The position numbers and the translations under genes are program-made. Below, piece after piece: positions 43,047 through 49,985 of a stretch of 49,985 bases of DNA. The notes below the pieces were generated by a model. It was not told the origin of the DNA. It did no database searches and worked only from the letters and a program-made list of their open reading frames with translations. The first letter of the stretch is position 1; each line of letters starts with the position of its first letter. The stretch is from NCBI GenBank assembly GCA_017472635.1, contig JAFUPU010000051.1, positions 1-49,985 on the forward strand, given 5' to 3'. Origin of the DNA: Bacteroidaceae bacterium (lineage in GTDB: Bacteria; Bacteroidota; Bacteroidia; Bacteroidales; Bacteroidaceae).

Positions 43047-45353
43047 TCAGAAATTCAGTTTTACGCCCGCAAAGAATGAACGGGGAATGCCGGGACCGTA
43101 CATATAGCCGGAGTCACGGTCTCCACCTTTGTCAAAATCATCCTGATAAGCATTGAAGATATTCTGCACACCGGCATTGACCTGCAAAACCGTGGTTCCA
43201 CTGATGGGGAAATCGTAACTTGCCTTGAAGTTGAGGTCAAAGAAGTCGGGAGTTTCAATCGCTATGTCCTCGGGGATGTATCCGGCAACATGCTGCATCA
43301 GCATGCTTCCCGTATAGGTGCCCGACAAGGATGCGGTGAAAGCCTTGACCGGATTGTAGCTGAGGGTGAAGTATCCATAAGTATTCGGAGTACGGGCAAT
43401 ACGCTTTTCTGCCTTGGCGGTTTCGCTCCACTTTTCGGGCTCTTTGTATTCACTCTTCTGTAAAGTCATACCTGCTTGCAACTGTACCTTGTTGAGGTAT
43501 GCCAATTTAGCTTCAAGCGTCACTCCATAGACATCTGCCCCCGAGGCGTTATGCCGCTCCAGCAAGAGGATGCCATTCTCGTTATTTTTTTCGCGCAGAG
43601 CAAACACATCTTGTAAAGTGGTATAAAATCCCTCGACAAGCAAGTTTGCCTGGAAAGCGCCCCATCGTTGGTACAAATCGGCAGACAAGCTGAAGCTGTG
43701 CGACTTCTCTTCTTGCAAGTCTTCTGCCAACTCAATCATAGAGACACCACCGCCCACTGCCTCGATATGCAAATCTTCATCAAAAGCCTGTGGAGCACGG
43801 AAACCGGCAGAATAGCTGGCACGAAGATTGATATTTTCAGAAGGATTGAAGCGGACATTGGCACGCGGACTGAAGATTAAACCGTCAATCAGGTTGTGTT
43901 TGTCAAAACGTCCGCCTATCAAGAAACTCCAAGCGTCGTTCTTCCACTCGTTCTGCAGAAACATACTCTCGATATGCACTGTCTGGTTCAACTGTCTGCC
44001 ATATCCCCACATATTGTCCTCCAACTCATCGCGGTTATACTCCAGTCCACCCGTGAAAGTGGCAGGCATAAAGAGACATTTGGCAAAGTTGTAAACATAT
44101 TGGGTTCCTATAACCGTAGTAAGATCGGTTGTAGCACCATAGGCATTGGGGTCTTGTCCGGCACCATAGTAGCTCTCGCGGTCAATGTGTTGCGCTGAGG
44201 CATATACACTGAGGTGGTGTTTCTCATTCGGTGAGAAATAGTCGAACTTCAAGCCTCCACCATTGATGCTATGGTCGGTCTGCTCACACACTTCCACTTC
44301 GTGCGGAGGCAAGTCCAACTGGTCTCCACCCCGGCGGAACTCTTGAATGTGATGGTATTCAAACGAAAGTTTTGAGTAGGTGCTTGTCTTCAGATAAGAG
44401 CGGAATCCGATGGTCTGTTGCTCCAGTTCGCACAGTTCGCTGAACCCGTCTTCATTCGCGTCATAGGCTTCACGCTGGCGGTTCTGACCGAAAAGGAACA
44501 ATCCCGCCTTACGGTTGTCTGTCACCAAAGAGGCATTCAGCGTCGTGCTATTGTCCATAGCCCCGTCTTCACCTATCGCCATCGTGGTATGTGCCAACTG
44601 ACCTGAGTTGCGCAGCGGCTCCTTGGTTATGATGTTTATCGTTCCGGCAATGGCTGACGAACCAAACAGGGCAGAACCTCCTCCACGCATCACTTCCACA
44701 CGCTCTACCATGTTTGCCGGAATCTGCTCCAAGCCATATACTCCTGAAAGGGCACTGAATATGGGACGTGAATCGATGAGGATTTGCGTATACGGACCTT
44801 CCAATCCATTGATTCGCACTTGCTGGAAGCCACAGTTCTGGCAATTGTTCTCAACACGCACACCGGGTTGGAAGTTCAATCCTTCGGCAAGGGTAGGCGA
44901 GGTTGTCACCTCAAACATACGGGTGTCAAGCACATTAATAAGGGTAGGAGCCATACGACGCGACGTTTCGTTGCGGTTTGCCGAAACCACCACGCCATCC
45001 AGCGAAATCTGGTCTTCCTCTATCTCAAAATTCTCTTCTCTGGTCACTCCCTTCTTCAACGTTACCTGTCTGGTTATCGTCTTATAACCAAGCGTTGTCA
45101 CCTCCATTGTGAATGTTCCTTCAGGAAGATTCTTGAGGAAATAGTGTCCGCTCTCATCGGTGGTCGTACCTATAGTCGTACCTTTCAGCACAATGTTCAC
45201 ATAGGCAACATGTTCGCCACTGCTTTTCTCCACTACATGTCCTACAATGTTTGCATCACTGCGTTTGGGCAACGGATTTGCCTTCACCTCCAACGGGAAT
45301 ACCAAAAACAGGAGCAACCATGAGCACACTGAATACAAAATAGTCTTTTTCAT
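43047..45353 (-). CDS. TonB-dependent outer membrane receptor
   Basis: A 768-residue outer membrane receptor: signal peptide (1-25), a carboxypeptidase-regulatory-like domain (about 35-115, IVGHVVEKSSGEHVAYVNIVLKG begins it), the plug (about 120-230, with VVSANRNETSRR and RVEVMRGGGSALFGSSAIAGTINI) and a 22-strand barrel ending in the aromatic tail AGVKLNF. The plug contains NCQNCGF, a cysteine pair common in a Bacteroidetes receptor group often tied to metal chelates, haem or cobalamin rather than glycans. There is no SusD partner, so glycan import is unlikely. No cobalamin riboswitch is visible upstream, and no Fur-like site is recognised. The substrate is unknown. Confidence 0.92.
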   Translation of the reverse strand: MKKTILYSVCSWLLLFLVFPLEVKANPLPKRSDANIVGHVVEKSSGEHVAYVNIVLKGTTIGTTTDESGHYFLKNLPEGTFTMEVTTLGYKTITRQVTLKKGVTREENFEIEEDQISLDGVVVSANRNETSRRMAPTLINVLDTRMFEVTTSPTLAEGLNFQPGVRVENNCQNCGFQQVRINGLEGPYTQILIDSRPIFSALSGVYGLEQIPANMVERVEVMRGGGSALFGSSAIAGTINIITKEPLRNSGQLAHTTMAIGEDGAMDNSTTLNASLVTDNRKAGLFLFGQNRQREAYDANEDGFSELCELEQQTIGFRSYLKTSTYSKLSFEYHHIQEFRRGGDQLDLPPHEVEVCEQTDHSINGGGLKFDYFSPNEKHHLSVYASAQHIDRESYYGAGQDPNAYGATTDLTTVIGTQYVYNFAKCLFMPATFTGGLEYNRDELEDNMWGYGRQLNQTVHIESMFLQNEWKNDAWSFLIGGRFDKHNLIDGLIFSPRANVRFNPSENINLRASYSAGFRAPQAFDEDLHIEAVGGGVSMIELAEDLQEEKSHSFSLSADLYQRWGAFQANLLVEGFYTTLQDVFALREKNNENGILLLERHNASGADVYGVTLEAKLAYLNKVQLQAGMTLQKSEYKEPEKWSETAKAEKRIARTPNTYGYFTLSYNPVKAFTASLSGTYTGSMLMQHVAGYIPEDIAIETPDFFDLNFKASYDFPISGTTVLQVNAGVQNIFNAYQDDFDKGGDRDSGYMYGPGIPRSFFAGVKLNF

Positions 45354-45388
45354 TACTTACTTTTTAGTATGTTATCCAAAATTGGGTG

Positions 45389-45396
45389 CAAAGTTA
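45389..45396 (-). promoter_or_regulatory. -7 box for the TonB receptor gene
   Basis: Minus-strand TAACTTTG fits TAnnTTTG, 36 bases ahead of the start. A short palindrome GGTAT-TT-ATACC (45432-45443) lies about where an upstream regulator might bind. Nothing else was seen in 45354-45536. Confidence 0.5.
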
Positions 45397-45536
45397 CGGC
45401 TTTTCTACTTACCATCCTATACCCGTTTTTAGGTATTTATACCTTAAAATAATGAAATCATCTATAAAAGAGACGTTTTTTAGTGCGTCCCTACCCAAAA
45501 ACAGCCCTCTGACTATACTTGCATACCCACCCAACA

Positions 45537-48500
45537 TCACTTAGGACAAACCTCTTGCAGATAGATGGCGTCAAGACTCCAGGTTGCTACACCATTGGTG
45601 CTGATATTTCTATATTCCACTTGAGGAGAGAGCACCTCGGGAGGGGTCAACGTAGTTGTTTCAAAGGGAGCAAGTGAATGGGGATATCCACGACGAAGGA
45701 ACTGTGCCCACGCACGTTCACGGGCATCAGGGTCTGCTGCATGATAGGCTGCATATGCCGGAAGCCGTGGAATGCGGAAGTTGCTGTCGTATTTCAATGC
45801 GTATTCCAACCAGGCATCCTTCCATTCAGGTAGAGGCAGCATCTCGTTCATCTCGTTGACGAGCTCAAATCCTCCCATCAGCGCCAACAGATGGTTGGTG
45901 TTTATCAGCGCAGTGTCTCCCTCGTGGCTGATAATGCCTGTAGCGGGGTCAAACCCTAAAGCTCTTGGTCCTTGCAACACACGCTTGGGCAAAGAGGCTA
46001 TGCTCTTCATTCCTGCCACTATCATATCGCGATAGTGTGTATCTCCGGTGCGTTCCCACTGTGTCATCCAGTTTCCGGCATAGGCAAGCCAGTCAGGGCC
46101 GATACGCAAACGTGCCGGAGCCGTGCAGGGATAGAGTTCGCGCGGTTGTGCCAGGCGCATAGGGTCGAGCGTATAGAGTTTCTGTTCGGCATCTTTCACC
46201 TCTTCCATCAGGTCACCGGTACGCTCATCGGTTGTCAGGTAATAGTAGAAACGGTTCCATGCGGCCTGACTGATACGTGCCTCTTTGGCTCCACATCCCC
46301 AGTGACTCACGTTGTGACGGCTTCCTAACCCGGCATTCGGTCCCAGATGATAGACATCCACCTCACCGGTATGTCGTCCCATAGCTTTCGCCATCTGCCA
46401 GATATCGGCACGCCCGCTACGCAGAAACATATACCACAGCCACATGTTGCTTGCCAATTCGGTATTGTCCCAGGCAAATCCGCCTATATCATACCGCCAC
46501 TCGTGCCGCACGGGGTCATAGGCATGCATTACATCGCCATAGTTCCAATATCCATACCACTTGTGCTGTTCGATAGCCTGCTGATAGAAACGGATATAGT
46601 CATCCAACCGTTCCTCGATTTGCCGGCTTAACGGAGTGTCGTATTTCGGAAGACTCCATACGCCAAAGGCACGACGCCCATGCAGATATGCCGGGGTACA
46701 TGCCAACTGATGTTCGGTGGAGAGTACTTGCGAAAGCACGGAGGTCTCTTCTTTACCTTTATATATATAAGGAGAAAGCATGAAGGTGGTTGTGCGTGCT
46801 ATGCCATAGGGGGTACTCAGCCCCTCTTGCACATCTTCGTAGCTTGAGTTCAATCCATGTGCCACTTTGTCGTAGTGGCGGAGGTCCATAGCTTCACCCT
46901 CGGGACTCCACATCCACAGGGTAAGGGAAGCCTCATCGGAACGGGCTCCACCAACCTCTAAGGTCGATGGATAAGATTGCCAGCACTCTTGCATACATGC
47001 CGCCAAGCCCCCCTGCGTATCGCTGATTGCCACCATGCCACTTGCTCTGTTCCCCGAGAAAGTGCCAATCCATGGTGAGTCAGCGGTTGCCCGCTTGCGA
47101 ATGCTGAAGGCATCGGGAGTCAGTTGTGAAAGCCTGAATCCGTCCCATGCTGCCCACTCGCTGATAAGTGCCTGCCCCCGCTTGTCAAACGTTTCGGGCG
47201 ACGGCACACGCTTGCCGGCTTGCTGCCAAGGTTGCATGTTTTCTCTATTCAGCGAAAGCACCCGACGCCCTACAAGCGGCTGCACCGGTTCACTCCAGAC
47301 TCCGCCCTCAACATCGGTGAAAGAGACATAGCGGTTATAGACCTCGTCGCGCAGGGGGACCTGAATGTTTACTCCCAATGCGCTGATGAAGTCTTTTTCT
47401 GCATCACCGTCATATACAATCGTGTGCACCAACTTTACTTGTCCGCTTCCCTTATAGAAATAGAGACGTACCACAAAGGGCAACCATTCGCGCTTGCCGT
47501 CGGTGTGCATACCCTCGAATTTTACTACCGTACGCACCTTACCGTCTTGCTCCACCAGGCATTGCTTTATCAGGCTTTGGTAGCTGTTTTCAAGAATGGC
47601 TTTCTGTCCGTCAGCGGTTGCCGTCTGTTGCCTTGTCGCACAAAGCAGACGGGCTTCACCGGCAATCTTCACGCCATCACACACAAGGCTGTCAAACAGC
47701 GCGTTTCCCTTTTGTGACATATAGGCTTTTATGGTTCCCGTCTCAACAACCATCGGAGTTTCCAATCTTTTTGAAGGGTTACTTTTTTGCTGTTCCGGCT
47801 TCTTTCCGGTACCAATGAGCAGGCTGATGCTGTCAGCCCCTTCAGGTATCACAGCGGCAAAACCTCCCCACTTGACCGACCCGTCGGGCCAATATGCCAA
47901 TGGCCAGAAGTCGTGCTCCAACACCTGTCCGCCAGCGCCCAACTGAAACCGGGAATCGACCTTCACACTGCCTTTGTCAAAAGGCACTCCCCAACTGTTG
48001 GGGACATCAGCAGCAGGCGGCTGGGCTATCCACCCTAAAGTCAGTTCTGCAGGCTGTCGCTCTATAGGAGTGCAGGTATAACGGAAGTTTGTAATGCGTG
48101 TACGCGACAAGGTGGTTCTAAACCCGAACCAGCCTTCGTTCAATGGATTGGCATCGCGAAAATCAACCAACCTTTCACCATCGATTGTATAGGTGACACG
48201 CCCGTTTTCACTCGTCAACCGGATATGATACCACTTGTTTGGTTGGAGCAAATGGGCCGAATCGGTATATTCCTCCAAAATAGCGGGACGTCTCTGCTTG
48301 TCATCGATTGCTGTCTCGTCACCACTATACCTGCGGAAACGGGTGGTTGAATTGTGATTTCCTCCATATCCCACATAATAGAGCTGCATAGAGTAACTGC
48401 GTACAAATATTCCGCTACGCCAGTCCATACGTTTCTTCAGGTTGTCGGGATATTTAGGGTCGCTTGCCATCCAAAAGCAGTTGAGGTCGCTCAACCGGTC

Positions 48501-48776
48501 TTCGGGTCTTCCTTCATCTACAACACAGGCATCGTACTCGATGACGACATTGCCACTCATCTTCTCTTTCCGCCAAAGTGTAAGCCCTTTGGGAGCAACC
48601 AGTTCCAGCGTGTCTCCCAAATGTTTGACCGAATAGTCTGGCGATTCCGACTCTATCATCCAATACTTCTTGAATTCGCGTGCATTCAACCCCGATACCG
48701 GCACTTGTGCCGAAAGAGAATTTGACCATAGCATCAACAATACTATGCATACCAAATAAAAATGTGTTTTTTTCAT
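45537..48776 (-). CDS. exo-rhamnogalacturonan lyase-like protein (PL26-type) with DUF6250 domain
   Basis: A 1079-residue secreted protein (signal peptide 1-24, ending NSLSAQ). Residues about 30-215 are a DUF6250-like concanavalin-type sandwich (VIEYDACVVDEG, LQPNKWYHIRLTSENGRVTYTIDGERL). The remainder matches the layout of the PcRGLX/YetA family: a RIFT-barrel-like domain (GVPFDKGSVKVDSRFQL...WPDGSVKWGGF), a large beta-sandwich, and an alpha/alpha-barrel domain (WYGYWNYGDVMHAYD, GGFAWDNTELASNMWLWYMF, HVS-containing segment SRHNVSHWG). These enzymes release unsaturated disaccharides from rhamnogalacturonan I ends. The family call is from recall of signature segments and is moderately sure. The function fits the GH28, GH43 and PL1 genes. 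A -7 box is at 48833-48840. Confidence 0.8.
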   Translation of the reverse strand: MKKTHFYLVCIVLLMLWSNSLSAQVPVSGLNAREFKKYWMIESESPDYSVKHLGDTLELVAPKGLTLWRKEKMSGNVVIEYDACVVDEGRPEDRLSDLNCFWMASDPKYPDNLKKRMDWRSGIFVRSYSMQLYYVGYGGNHNSTTRFRRYSGDETAIDDKQRRPAILEEYTDSAHLLQPNKWYHIRLTSENGRVTYTIDGERLVDFRDANPLNEGWFGFRTTLSRTRITNFRYTCTPIERQPAELTLGWIAQPPAADVPNSWGVPFDKGSVKVDSRFQLGAGGQVLEHDFWPLAYWPDGSVKWGGFAAVIPEGADSISLLIGTGKKPEQQKSNPSKRLETPMVVETGTIKAYMSQKGNALFDSLVCDGVKIAGEARLLCATRQQTATADGQKAILENSYQSLIKQCLVEQDGKVRTVVKFEGMHTDGKREWLPFVVRLYFYKGSGQVKLVHTIVYDGDAEKDFISALGVNIQVPLRDEVYNRYVSFTDVEGGVWSEPVQPLVGRRVLSLNRENMQPWQQAGKRVPSPETFDKRGQALISEWAAWDGFRLSQLTPDAFSIRKRATADSPWIGTFSGNRASGMVAISDTQGGLAACMQECWQSYPSTLEVGGARSDEASLTLWMWSPEGEAMDLRHYDKVAHGLNSSYEDVQEGLSTPYGIARTTTFMLSPYIYKGKEETSVLSQVLSTEHQLACTPAYLHGRRAFGVWSLPKYDTPLSRQIEERLDDYIRFYQQAIEQHKWYGYWNYGDVMHAYDPVRHEWRYDIGGFAWDNTELASNMWLWYMFLRSGRADIWQMAKAMGRHTGEVDVYHLGPNAGLGSRHNVSHWGCGAKEARISQAAWNRFYYYLTTDERTGDLMEEVKDAEQKLYTLDPMRLAQPRELYPCTAPARLRIGPDWLAYAGNWMTQWERTGDTHYRDMIVAGMKSIASLPKRVLQGPRALGFDPATGIISHEGDTALINTNHLLALMGGFELVNEMNEMLPLPEWKDAWLEYALKYDSNFRIPRLPAYAAYHAADPDARERAWAQFLRRGYPHSLAPFETTTLTPPEVLSPQVEYRNISTNGVATWSLDAIYLQEVCPK

Positions 48777-48807
48777 AAGACCAAAAGCATGACTGTGTTT
48801 TACATGT

Positions 48808-48840
48808 CACCGGACAACCGGTGTTGGTGTTGCAAAAATA
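48808..48840 (-). promoter_or_regulatory. -7 box and leader hairpin of the PL26-like gene
   Basis: Minus-strand TATTTTTG (48840-48833) fits TAnnTTTG. Just downstream, CACCGG-ACAA-CCGGTG (48808-48823) would form a small hairpin in the leader, about 30 bases before the start codon. Alternatively the hairpin ends xerD transcripts. Confidence 0.45.
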
Positions 48841-48892
48841 AGCATTCTTGGGCATAAATGAAAGTTTCTTGCCTACATTTCTGCTCATACAC

Positions 48893-49807
48893 CTACTTAT
48901 TGCGATGATAGAGTATGTTTCGCGGGTGATGCTCAATGATTTCCTGCCGCATACGCGAGGTGTCTATATAGGTATAGATTTCGGTGGTGGCGACAGACTC
49001 ATGTCCCAACATGCATTGTATGGCACGCAGGTTTCCTCCTCCCTCAAGCAGATGGGTGGCAAAAGAGTGACGGAACGTGTGCGGACTGACTGTCTTTGAG
49101 ATACCGGCAGCATCGGTCTGTACCTTTACTATGTGAAAGACGGTAATGCGTGAAAGCTTTGTGTGTCTTCTGAAACTCAGAAAGACATAGTCTTCATGCC
49201 CACGCTTGGGGGTAAGGTCGCCCCGCTGTTGGAAATAAAGCTCCAACTCATCGATGGCACGCGGAGAGATGGGCACCAGCCGCTGTTTGTTGCCCTTCCC
49301 GGTTACCCGAATGAATCCTTCACTCAGAAAGAGGTCTGAAAACTTCAGGTTGCACAGTTCAGACACCCGCAAGCCGCAACTATACAGTGTTTCAAGGATA
49401 GCCCTGTCGCGCTGCCCCTCTGCCTTCTCAAGGTCTACCGAGTCGATAATGGCATCAATCTCCTCTGTCGTCAACACATCGGGAAGGTGCAACCCTATTT
49501 TGGGCGACTCTATCAGGACAGTGGGGTCTGACTCTATATAATCTTCCAACAACAGAAAGCGATAGAACGAACGTATCCCCGACAAGATGCGTGCCTGTGA
49601 GCGGGGATGGATGCCCACATCGTGCAGACCGGCAATGAAATGGTGCAGGTTCTCTTCTTTCACTTCCAACAAATCTACCCCCTCTACATCCAGATAAGCC
49701 GCCAATTTCTCAAGGTCGGTAAGATACGCCTCAACCGTGTTGGCAGAAAGCGATTTCTCCAGCTTCAGGTAACGGCGATATTGTTCAAAGAGGGCTTCGT
49801 TCTTCAT
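48893..49807 (-). CDS. xerD: site-specific tyrosine recombinase XerD
   Basis: A 304-residue tyrosine recombinase; XerC/XerD-type enzymes resolve chromosome dimers at dif. The start at 49807 (MKNEALFEQYRRYLKLEKSL) matches family length; a TTG further upstream at 49909 would run into the tRNA gene and is rejected. The N-terminal SAM-like core-binding domain spans about 1-105. Catalytic residues are complete: R147 (GLRVSELCNLK), K171 (TGKGNKQR), H243 and R246 (SPHTFRHSFATHLLEGG), H269 (MLGHESVATTEIYTY) and the nucleophile Y278. It lies 70 bases after tRNA-Phe with a terminator in between. No integrated element borders it, so a housekeeping role is likely. Confidence 0.95.
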   Translation of the reverse strand: MKNEALFEQYRRYLKLEKSLSANTVEAYLTDLEKLAAYLDVEGVDLLEVKEENLHHFIAGLHDVGIHPRSQARILSGIRSFYRFLLLEDYIESDPTVLIESPKIGLHLPDVLTTEEIDAIIDSVDLEKAEGQRDRAILETLYSCGLRVSELCNLKFSDLFLSEGFIRVTGKGNKQRLVPISPRAIDELELYFQQRGDLTPKRGHEDYVFLSFRRHTKLSRITVFHIVKVQTDAAGISKTVSPHTFRHSFATHLLEGGGNLRAIQCMLGHESVATTEIYTYIDTSRMRQEIIEHHPRNILYHRNK

Positions 49808-49829
49808 TGCTTGAAACAGAAATAGGGAA

Positions 49830-49874
49830 TAAAAACAAATACTCCTAAGCCTATTTGTAAGACTCAGGAGTATT
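49830..49874 (-). terminator. terminator after tRNA-Phe
   Basis: On the minus strand AATACTCCT (49874-49866) pairs with AGGAGTATT (49846-49838), followed by TTGTTTTTATT. Perfect 9-bp stem with a T-rich tail, just past the tRNA 3' end. Confidence 0.8.
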
Positions 49875-49877
49875 GTG

Positions 49878-49950
49878 TGGTGCCACCAGGAATCGAACCG
49901 GGGACACAAGGATTTTCATTCCTTTGCTCTACCAACTGAGCTATTGCACC
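49878..49950 (-). tRNA. tRNA-Phe (anticodon GAA)
   Basis: A 73-base cloverleaf on the minus strand, CCA not encoded. Acceptor GGTGCAA/TGGCACC, D arm GCTC/GAGC with AGTTGGTA loop, anticodon stem AAGGA/TCCTT with loop ATGAAAA (GAA at 34-36), variable loop GTGTC, T arm CCCGG/CCTGG with TTCGATT loop. Oddities: A6 opposite G67, C51 opposite T63, and A at position 32 where a pyrimidine is usual. The fold is otherwise sound and the gene has its own -7 box and terminator, so it is taken as functional. Confidence 0.93.
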
Positions 49951-49976
49951 ATGGGTTCTCTTTTGTTTTGCGGGTG

Positions 49977-49984
49977 CAAAGATA
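49977..49984 (-). promoter_or_regulatory. -7 box for tRNA-Phe
   Basis: Minus-strand TATCTTTG fits TAnnTTTG, 26 bases ahead of the mature tRNA 5' end. The -33 element would lie beyond the window edge. Confidence 0.65.
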
Positions 49985-49985
49985 G

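Noticed and set aside
45354..45536. Cobalamin or other riboswitch before the TonB receptor
   Set aside because: The leader is too short (about 30 bases after the -7 box) and shows no riboswitch core.
48893..49950. Integrase plus tRNA as the edge of an integrated element
   Set aside because: The recombinase has XerD features, lies behind a tRNA terminator, and no repeat of the tRNA 3' end or mobile genes are seen in the window.

Overview
The window looks like a chromosomal segment of a Bacteroidales bacterium, most likely Bacteroidaceae (Bacteroides/Phocaeicola-like). The evidence is promoters of the Bacteroidetes type (TTTG, 19-21 bases, then TAnnTTTG) in front of many genes, a frdCAB operon with a b558-type cytochrome, a TonB receptor with an N-terminal carboxypeptidase-regulatory-like domain, secreted proteins with T9SS-type C-terminal domains, and many pectin-degrading enzymes. 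Nothing here is a phage, an intact IS or a CRISPR array. All calls come from reading the sequence; no database search was run.

Layout. 1-2.2 kb: a structured leader element pointing off the left edge, a remnant of a DUF4143-type ATPase, and an intact AAA ATPase of the same superfamily. 2.2-7.4 kb (minus strand): uvrC, a parS-like centromere site, mnmG and a DUF5106/thioredoxin-like protein. 8-10.5 kb: an aldolase of the DapA/NanA family with a sodium:solute symporter. 10.7-14.6 kb: the frdCAB fumarate reductase/succinate dehydrogenase operon. 14.7-24.3 kb: two large secreted proteins with T9SS-like tails, a GH43, a GH28 and a convergent hotdog thioesterase. 25-30.4 kb: a three-gene module, TIR-transmembrane-FGE protein, secreted protein of unknown function, and secreted TPR-CHAT protease-like protein. 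30.5-34.9 kb: a PL1 pectate lyase and two glycosyltransferases. 35.2-38.1 kb: a low-GC lipoprotein with six repeated modules and a FISUMP-like end, preceded by the second copy of the structured leader. 39-42.8 kb: polA and a divergent polyprenyl diphosphate synthase. 43-48.8 kb (minus): a TonB receptor and a PL26-like exo-rhamnogalacturonan lyase. 48.9-49.95 kb (minus): xerD and tRNA-Phe.

How genes work together. GH43, GH28, PL1 and the PL26-like lyase together point to extracellular or periplasmic breakdown of pectin and rhamnogalacturonan I, although no SusC/SusD pair or hybrid two-component regulator lies in the window. frdCAB with the polyprenyl synthase (probably the quinone side chain) fits anaerobic fumarate respiration. 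uvrC, polA, parS and xerD are genome-maintenance functions.

The two best leads for undescribed biology are (1) the TIR-FGE / secreted unknown / TPR-CHAT module, which seems to place a TIR domain in the cytoplasm and a caspase-like CHAT protein outside the inner membrane, and (2) a leader element of about 185-190 nt found twice (54-244 minus, 35253-35436 plus), with conserved ends able to pair and an inner hairpin whose sequence differs but whose pairing is kept. Intergenic regions also carry a dispersed family of palindromic repeats (GCAGGACT/AGTCCTGC plus CCTGGAGATTTTT, or a close variant) at three places.
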